From: Bacteroidales bacterium UBA4866
Lineage (GTDB): Bacteria; Bacteroidota; Bacteroidia; Bacteroidales; P3
Direction of reading: 5' to 3'
Length of the DNA stretch: 9,147 bases
Assembly (NCBI GenBank): GCA_002399565.1
Contig: DHDW01000021.1
Location: 15,247 to 24,393 of the forward strand
Of this stretch, positions 1-4,877 are shown piece by piece (the stretch's first letter is position 1; each line of letters begins with the position of its first letter). The notes below the pieces were generated by a model, which was not told the DNA's origin, did not search any database, and was given only the letters and a program-made list of their open reading frames with translations. A program made the translations under genes and the position numbers.

Positions 1-1037
1 TGACCTTCAAATTGTGGCTCTTGCACCTTAACAGAAATAACTGCTGTCAATCCTTCACGGAAGTCATCTCCTGTAATTTCAAACTTAAGTTTTTCCAACA
101 TTCCACTCTTATCGGCATAGCTCTTAAGAGTACGTGTTAATCCTCTACGAAAACCTGAAAGATGTGTTCCCCCTTCATGAGTGTTGATATTATTAACATA
201 GGAATGAATATTCTCGGAGAAAGTTGTATTGTATTGCATTGCAACTTCAATAGGAATATCTTGCTTTTGTCCTTCAATATAAATTGGTTCTGGCATTAGC
301 TTTTCACGATTACCATCCAAATATTCAATAAAATCTTTTAGCCCATGTTCAGAATAAAATCTTTCTGTCAAATAGCTTCCATCTTCATTCTTTACTCTAT
401 AATCTGTTATTGAAAGCTCTAAGCCTTTGTTTAGAAATGCTAACTCTCTTAAACGAGTACAAAGAGTTTCGTAGTTATATTCTAAAATAGTGAATATTGA
501 ACCATCTGGTTTAAAATGAGTTGTTGTACCTGTTTTTGATGAGTCGCCTACTTCTCTAACAGAATAAGTAGGGATTCCTTGAGAGTATTCTTGTTCATAT
601 TCTTTACCATCTCTAAAAACACTAACTTTCATTAATGAAGAAAGAGCATTAACACAACTTACACCCACTCCGTGCAAACCTCCAGAAACCTTATAAGAGC
701 CCTTATCAAACTTTCCTCCAGCATGCAAAACGGTCATAACAACCTCCAATGCACTTCTACCTTCTTTTTCGTGCATATCCACAGGAATACCACGACCATT
801 ATCCTCAACTCTTATTGAATTATCTTCTAAAATTGAAACATTTATCTTAGTACAGTAACCTGCTAAAGCCTCATCAATCGAATTATCCACAACCTCATAC
901 ACTAAGTGGTGTAAACCTCTTGTATTCACATCACCAATATACATAGCAGGACGCATACGAACAGCTTCTAATCCTTCAAGAACTGTTATATTATCAGCCG
1001 AATAACCATTTTTAGTCTTATTCAATTCTTCACTCAT
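1..1037 (-). CDS. gyrB: DNA gyrase subunit B, N-terminal part (cut by window edge)
   Basis: This encodes the ATPase subunit of DNA gyrase, which with GyrA introduces negative supercoils. The ATG is at 1037-1035 and 345 complete codons are present; the 3' end lies off the left edge. The protein begins MSEELNKTKNGYSADNITVL. The GHKL ATPase fold is intact: EVVDNSIDEA at 48-57 (catalytic Glu48, Mg-binding Asn52), VEDNGRGIP at 77-85 (adenine-contacting Asp79) and the glycine-rich lid SGGLHGVGVSCVNA at 118-131. The transducer region carries QYNTTFSENIHSYVNNINT at 268-286 and EGGTHLSGFRRG at 288-299. The visible end, PQFEG, sits just before the expected QTKTKLG lysine loop. The N-terminal sequence, especially VLEGLEAVRMRPAMYIGD, fits GyrB rather than ParE. 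A good -7 box lies about 30 bases upstream of the start, so it is probably transcribed separately from the operon upstream. No Shine-Dalgarno sequence is seen. Confidence 0.97.
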   Translation of the reverse strand, partial: MSEELNKTKNGYSADNITVLEGLEAVRMRPAMYIGDVNTRGLHHLVYEVVDNSIDEALAGYCTKINVSILEDNSIRVEDNGRGIPVDMHEKEGRSALEVVMTVLHAGGKFDKGSYKVSGGLHGVGVSCVNALSSLMKVSVFRDGKEYEQEYSQGIPTYSVREVGDSSKTGTTTHFKPDGSIFTILEYNYETLCTRLRELAFLNKGLELSITDYRVKNEDGSYLTERFYSEHGLKDFIEYLDGNREKLMPEPIYIEGQKQDIPIEVAMQYNTTFSENIHSYVNNINTHEGGTHLSGFRRGLTRTLKSYADKSGMLEKLKFEITGDDFREGLTAVISVKVQEPQFEG

Positions 1038-1066
1038 CTTCAATGTAATTTTTTAAAATCAATCTG

Positions 1067-1074
1067 CAAATATA
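1067..1074 (-). promoter_or_regulatory. Predicted gyrB promoter, -7 element TATATTTG
   Basis: Read on the minus strand, this is a perfect match to the Bacteroidetes -7 consensus TAnnTTTG, followed by C. Transcription would start near 1060, giving a leader of about 23 nt before the gyrB ATG. A TTG-type -33 element is not clear; the nearest candidate is TTTAG, 16 bp upstream. Confidence 0.6.
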
Positions 1075-1132
1075 CAAAAAAGATTTGACACTAAATATCA
1101 TTTAAAACATATATTCCTATTCAAAAATAAAC

Positions 1133-1140
1133 CAAAGATA
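1133..1140 (-). promoter_or_regulatory. Possible second, distal gyrB promoter, TATCTTTG
   Basis: The minus strand reads TATCTTTG, another exact TAnnTTTG match, about 96 bases upstream of the gyrB ATG. No convincing -33 partner is visible. One such match by chance is not unlikely in a 510-base AT-rich gap, so this is only a candidate. Confidence 0.25.
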
Positions 1141-1310
1141 TAAGCAAAGCAAGAATAGGAGAAATTGCAGTTTAAATAAGGGAAATAGAAATACCAATTA
1201 GAGAAAATTTAGTAAAGAAGATTAAATTTTTAAGGCATATAACTTTATTTATATAAGGCTTCATTCAAACAAAACCCTATTTAAACATAATTAAATCAAG
1301 TAAAAATTCC

Positions 1311-1411
1311 GTAAGGTGCCACCTTACTTAAGTATGGTGCCACCATACTATAATTATGGTACGACCATAACACAACTAAGGTACGACCATAACTATATTA
1401 TGGTACGACCA
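1311..1411. repeat. Tandem array of five short palindromes, period 21-22 bp
   Basis: Five dyads follow each other with AT-rich linkers of 3-6 bases. Unit 1 (1311-1327) is GTAAGGTGCCACCTTAC, perfect. Unit 2 (1331-1349) is AGTATGGTGCCACCATACT, perfect. Unit 3 (1354-1370) is TTATGGTACGACCATAA, with perfect 7-bp arms around ACG. Unit 4 (1377-1392) is TAAGGTACGACCATAA, with one mismatched pair. Unit 5 (1399-1411) is TATGGTACGACCATA, counting from 1399 with the A at 1411 as last paired base, with 6-bp arms. Dyad centres are at 1319, 1340, 1362, 1384 and 1406. Units 1-2 share the core GGTGCCACC and units 3-5 share GGTACGACC. A and T at the third arm position swap between units 1 and 2 with the partner base swapping too, so pairing is kept. 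It could be a phased protein-binding array, an RNA hairpin array in the operon 3' region, or a mobile palindrome family. I do not recognise a named family. Confidence 0.9.
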
Positions 1412-1417
1412 TATGAA

Positions 1418-1436
1418 ATTTAAACTTGGTTTAAAT
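1418..1436. repeat. Sixth dyad of unrelated sequence, in phase with the array
   Basis: The sequence is ATTTAAAC, spacer TTG, then GTTTAAAT: perfect 8-bp arms with a 3-base centre at 1427. That centre is 21 bp from the centre of unit 5, so it continues the 21-22 bp spacing although its arms share nothing with the GGTACC-like units. AT-rich arms can pair by chance, so membership in the array is less certain than for the other five. Confidence 0.6.
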
Positions 1437-1547
1437 AAAATAATACTTGATTTCCACAGATTTATATAAGGGAAAATAAATTTATAGTATGATTAATTTT
1501 TAGAAAATCAGATTAAAGATATAATAAGTTAAGGTTGAAGGAATTCT

Positions 1548-3383
1548 CTACTTTAAAACAGGGTATTGGATTCTGGTGTGATAGATAGCTTGTAGCTTTT
1601 TCTTTAGAACTTGTTTAATGATGGTAATGTCTCTAAAGGTTATGTTGGAATTGGAGAATTGATCGTTATTGATTTGGTCATCAATTATTCCATCAACCAA
1701 ATTACTTATTGATTTTTCAGAATGATCCTTCAAACTTCTTGAAGCTGCTTCAACGCTATCAACCATCATTACAACAGCTGTTTCTCTTGAAAATGGCTTA
1801 GGTCCTTTGTAGGTGAACATATTTTCATCAATTGGAAGTTCTGGATGTTCTAACTTTTGCTTATTATAGAAATATTTGGTTTTGGTTGAACCATGATGTG
1901 TTCGAATAAAGTCAATTATTGGTTCTGGAAGCTTGAATTTGTGGGCAAGTTTAACCCCATCAACAACATGTGAAGTAATGATTTGAGCAGACTCTTCATT
2001 TGAGCTTTCATTGTGAGGATTGAATCCTGTTTGTTGATTTTCTATAAAGAAAAGTGGCATAATTGTTTTGCCAATATCGTGATGCAAAGCTCCAACTCTA
2101 ACCAAAAGGGCATTACCTCCAATTTGATGAATTAAATCTTCTGCCAAATTAGCCACTTGAACAGAGTGTTGAAAAGTTCCTGGTGCTTTAACGGACAATT
2201 CTCTTAAAATCTTATTATTAGTGTCGGAATATTCAAGCAAAGACAATTCACTAACATATCCAAATATTTTCTCAAAGATGAAAATCAAAGGAAAAGCCAA
2301 AAGAGTCATACCTGCATTCATTGCAAAATATGCAAAACGATAAGGATTTATTTTTGAAAGGTCAGCATCCTGTATAAGAGTGAGGGCCAAGTATACAATT
2401 GAATAGGTAAGAAAGACAAATACACTTGTTTTAATAAAGTCAGATCTTCTTTCAAGGTGTTCCATACTAATTATTACCATCATTCCAACCATTAGTTGAT
2501 AGAAAACAAATTCAAAACTATTTGGAACAGAAAATCCAATTATAATTATATTTACCAAGAAAACATACAAAGAAGAACGTGAGTCGAAAAATGTTCTAAT
2601 AAGAATTGGGGTCAAACAAAGTGGAGCAACATATATGTATCGTAAATTAACATTTACAATAATTGCTGTAATTCCCACCATCATAATAATAACACTAAGA
2701 ATTAAGATTATTTTTCTGTTGTCTTCATATAGCTCAGAAATAATGTATTTGAAGAAAAAGAGCATTGACAAGAGTGCAATTGCAACCAAAATAAACTGTC
2801 CTAAAATTTGTTTGTAAATAATTCTATGAGCAGTAAATTTTTCTTCATAAGCCTTTCTATAGATTGAAAGTGCTTCATATTTTGTTTGACTAACTTCCTC
2901 TCCTTTGGCAATAATTTGGTCTCCTTTAGCAATAGATTCTTTAATGGTTGAAATATTATCTAATTTAATATTCAATGCCTCTTTTGTTTTCTCTGGATTG
3001 AATTTTAAAGGAGCTGAAATTTCTGATAACTTAACATCAAAAGCAGTGGAATCTTTTAGAACAACTATCGAATAGCTTAATGGCAACCCTTCAACTTCTT
3101 TAGGAATATAAATGCTATCTCCTTCAACAATATCAAAATAGAGTTTCTTATTATTAATTATTGCTGACTTTTCTTCCTTCAATTCTTCATTAGACTTGTT
3201 GATTACAATATCAATTGGAGAAATTAAATTATCATATTCCCAAAAAGAGCCTTGTTGAAAATCATATTTAAAAGTCTGATTAGACGGAAATATCCAAACA
3301 ATTAAAGCACTTGCAATCAATGCCATCATCGATTTACCAATATTTGCTAAAATTTTCCTTTTTCTTGCTTTATTTGTTGCCAT
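1548..3383 (-). CDS. pgpH: 7TM-HD membrane phosphodiesterase, PgpH/YqfF family
   Basis: A predicted inner-membrane phosphodiesterase. Characterised members of this family hydrolyse cyclic di-AMP to pApA; that substrate is inferred here from family membership. In the 611-residue product a basic N-terminus (KARKRK) precedes a membrane segment at about 17-32, then an extracytoplasmic domain at about 33-190 (7TMR-HDED type), then a bundle of about seven membrane segments at 193-370, then a cytosolic HD domain. Metal and catalytic candidates are His406 (FQHSVQVA), His435-Asp436 (HHDIGK), His472 (ITSHV), His496/His497 (THHG) and Asp542 (MVDSVEAASR), so the site looks complete. It is about 100 residues shorter than Firmicute members (roughly 700 aa), mostly outside the HD domain. 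The ATG lies inside the mlaF 3' end (14-base overlap), which suggests translational coupling. The stop is TAG. It is the last gene of the clpC operon. Confidence 0.9.
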   Translation of the reverse strand: MATNKARKRKILANIGKSMMALIASALIVWIFPSNQTFKYDFQQGSFWEYDNLISPIDIVINKSNEELKEEKSAIINNKKLYFDIVEGDSIYIPKEVEGLPLSYSIVVLKDSTAFDVKLSEISAPLKFNPEKTKEALNIKLDNISTIKESIAKGDQIIAKGEEVSQTKYEALSIYRKAYEEKFTAHRIIYKQILGQFILVAIALLSMLFFFKYIISELYEDNRKIILILSVIIMMVGITAIIVNVNLRYIYVAPLCLTPILIRTFFDSRSSLYVFLVNIIIIGFSVPNSFEFVFYQLMVGMMVIISMEHLERRSDFIKTSVFVFLTYSIVYLALTLIQDADLSKINPYRFAYFAMNAGMTLLAFPLIFIFEKIFGYVSELSLLEYSDTNNKILRELSVKAPGTFQHSVQVANLAEDLIHQIGGNALLVRVGALHHDIGKTIMPLFFIENQQTGFNPHNESSNEESAQIITSHVVDGVKLAHKFKLPEPIIDFIRTHHGSTKTKYFYNKQKLEHPELPIDENMFTYKGPKPFSRETAVVMMVDSVEAASRSLKDHSEKSISNLVDGIIDDQINNDQFSNSNITFRDITIIKQVLKKKLQAIYHTRIQYPVLK

Positions 3384-4131
3384 TCTTTTCTTTTATCTTC
3401 TTGGTTAATGCTGTACAAAAAATAAAATCATTAAGCTCTTTATTATCAGAATTCAAAACATTCTTATTATCTCCCTGCCACCACAACTCACCATGATGCA
3501 AATAGTATATCCTCTCACCAATTTCCACAACAGAATTCATATCATGAGTATTAATAATTGTTGTAATGTTATATTCGTGAGTGATGTCAGAAATCAATTC
3601 GTCAATTAATATTGAAGTTTGAGGGTCTAATCCTGAATTTGGCTCATCACAAAATAAATATTTAGGCTTTGCAGCAATAGCCCTTGCAATGGCAACTCTT
3701 TTCTTCATGCCACCACTGAGTTCGGAAGGCATCATCTTATTAATTCCTTTCAAATTTACTCTCTCCAAACAAACATTAACCTGCTCAAGCATCTTTCCAT
3801 ATGAAGTTCTTTGAAACATTCTAATAGGAAACATCACATTTTCTTCAATTGTCATAGAGTCAAACAAAGCTCCAGCTTGGAAAACCATTCCCATTTCTTT
3901 TCTAACATCAATTTGTTGAGTGGTTGTCATTTTATTAAATACCCTATTTCCAAACATAACCTCACCCTCATCAGGAGAATGCAAGCCAACAAGAGTTTTC
4001 ATCAAAACAGTTTTTCCACTACCACTCTGTCCAATAATCAAATTACATTTTCCTTTAGCAAACTGAATATTTATATTCTTCAGCACCTGCCTGCCTTCAA
4101 AGGATTTCGATATATTTTTGATTTCAATCAT
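3370..4131 (-). CDS. mlaF: ABC transporter ATPase, MlaF/Mce lipid-transport type
   Basis: The cytosolic ATPase that should power lipid movement between inner and outer membrane together with the MlaE-type permease encoded just upstream. All ABC motifs are present in the 253-residue product: Walker A GQSGSGKT at 34-41, Q-loop Gln85 in MVFQAGALFDSMTIEENV (a pattern typical of MlaF-like ATPases), signature LSGGMKKR at 138-145, Walker B YLFCDEP with Asp162 and Glu163, D-loop SGLDP at 166-170 and switch His196 (NTHD). The start codon overlaps the mlaE stop by one base (TAATG on the coding strand), and its own last 14 bases contain the start of the pgpH-like gene. The direction of lipid transport cannot be told from sequence. 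The family call is firm; one-to-one orthology with E. coli MlaF is inferred. Confidence 0.93.
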   Translation of the reverse strand: MIEIKNISKSFEGRQVLKNINIQFAKGKCNLIIGQSGSGKTVLMKTLVGLHSPDEGEVMFGNRVFNKMTTTQQIDVRKEMGMVFQAGALFDSMTIEENVMFPIRMFQRTSYGKMLEQVNVCLERVNLKGINKMMPSELSGGMKKRVAIARAIAAKPKYLFCDEPNSGLDPQTSILIDELISDITHEYNITTIINTHDMNSVVEIGERIYYLHHGELWWQGDNKNVLNSDNKELNDFIFCTALTKKIKEKNGNK

Positions 4132-4877
4132 TAGAAAAACAAGTTAGTTATTAATAAATTAAAAACCATTATCGCAACACTGCTTTGAACAACTGCCTTT
4201 GTACTTTGAATCCCTACTTCAACAGAACCTCCAACCATTGTGTACCCCCTATAAGATGCAATTGAGGAAATAATTAAAGCATTTACTGCCGTTTTAACCA
4301 TAGCATAAACAACATCGTAAGTAGTAAACTCAAGTCTAATTCCTTCAATGTAATGAAAAGCGGACAATCCATTTGCCATTCCTCCAAATCCTCCTCCAAT
4401 CAATCCAATAAAAATGCTAAGAATAATTAGCAAAGGAAAGAATACAAAACAAGCAAATATTTTAGGTAAAATAAGATAATTGGCTGTATTAACTCCCATA
4501 ACCTCCATTGCATCTATTTGTTCAGAAATTTTCTGAGAACCAATTTCTGAAGCTATCATAGAGGCACATTTACCAGCCAAAATTAACGAAATAACCGTTG
4601 GTGCAAATTCCAAAATTAGTGCTTTTCTTGAAGCATATCCATAAATCCATGAAGGATAAATAGGATTTTCTAAATTAAGTATCATTTGAATTACAACTGC
4701 CGCACCAACAAACACAGAAATCACACAGACAATAGGGATTGAATTAACCCCCAATGCCTCCATCTCATGAAGAATTTGCCTACGAAATATATGCATATTT
4801 TGAGGTTTCTTAAAGGCATCCTTCATTAATATAAGATATGACCCAAACTCTAACAAGAAATTTCTAATTAACGACAT
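4131..4877 (-). CDS. mlaE: ABC transporter permease, MlaE/Ttg2B family
   Basis: The inner-membrane permease of a Mla/Mce lipid transporter. The 248-residue product has an amphipathic N-terminal helix (about 5-40), then hydrophobic segments at roughly 47-68, 88-110, 135-163, 188-208 and 228-247. The MlaE hallmark runs through the middle: EFAPTVISLILAGKCASMIA at 90-109, then EIGSQKISEQIDAMEVMGVN at 111-130 and the YLILPK turn at 134-139. The C-terminal IASYRGYTMVGGSVEVGIQS at 206-225, followed by TKAVVQSSV, is also typical. Both ends overlap neighbours by a single base in a TAATG arrangement: with the clpC stop upstream and the mlaF start downstream. No MlaD-like (Mce domain) gene is in the window; MlaE permeases need one, so it should be encoded elsewhere. 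Confidence 0.94.
   Translation of the reverse strand: MSLIRNFLLEFGSYLILMKDAFKKPQNMHIFRRQILHEMEALGVNSIPIVCVISVFVGAAVVIQMILNLENPIYPSWIYGYASRKALILEFAPTVISLILAGKCASMIASEIGSQKISEQIDAMEVMGVNTANYLILPKIFACFVFFPLLIILSIFIGLIGGGFGGMANGLSAFHYIEGIRLEFTTYDVVYAMVKTAVNALIISSIASYRGYTMVGGSVEVGIQSTKAVVQSSVAIMVFNLLITNLFF

Larger units (their letters stand above)
1038..1547. other. 510-base AT-rich intergenic region between the pgpH-like stop and gyrB
   Basis: No coding region is supported here on either strand. The gene-proximal part (1060-1140) holds the gyrB promoter candidates. The middle (1141-1310) is AT-rich and I see nothing in it except one copy of TTTATATAAGG at 1248-1258. The part 1311-1436 holds the palindrome array described separately. 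The stretch 1437-1547, just downstream of the pgpH-like stop, has a second TTTATATAAGG (1461-1471) and no recognisable GC-rich hairpin plus T-run, so the end of the operon transcript is undefined. Confidence 0.7.

Noticed and set aside
1115..1160. Inverted repeat TCCTATTC / GAATAGGA upstream of gyrB
   Set aside because: Eight-base arms across a 30-base loop in AT-rich DNA are too weak to claim as an operator or hairpin.
1311..1327. Simple intrinsic terminator for the operon
   Set aside because: The stem is followed by only five T after GGAA, and it is one of several phased dyads, so a plain terminator does not explain the array.
1311..1436. CRISPR array
   Set aside because: Units are only about 15-19 bases, linkers are 3-6 bases and AT-rich, and no cas gene is present.
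3811..4134. 107-codon open frame antisense to mlaF
   Set aside because: It mirrors the Walker A region of mlaF; the composition is that of a shadow frame.
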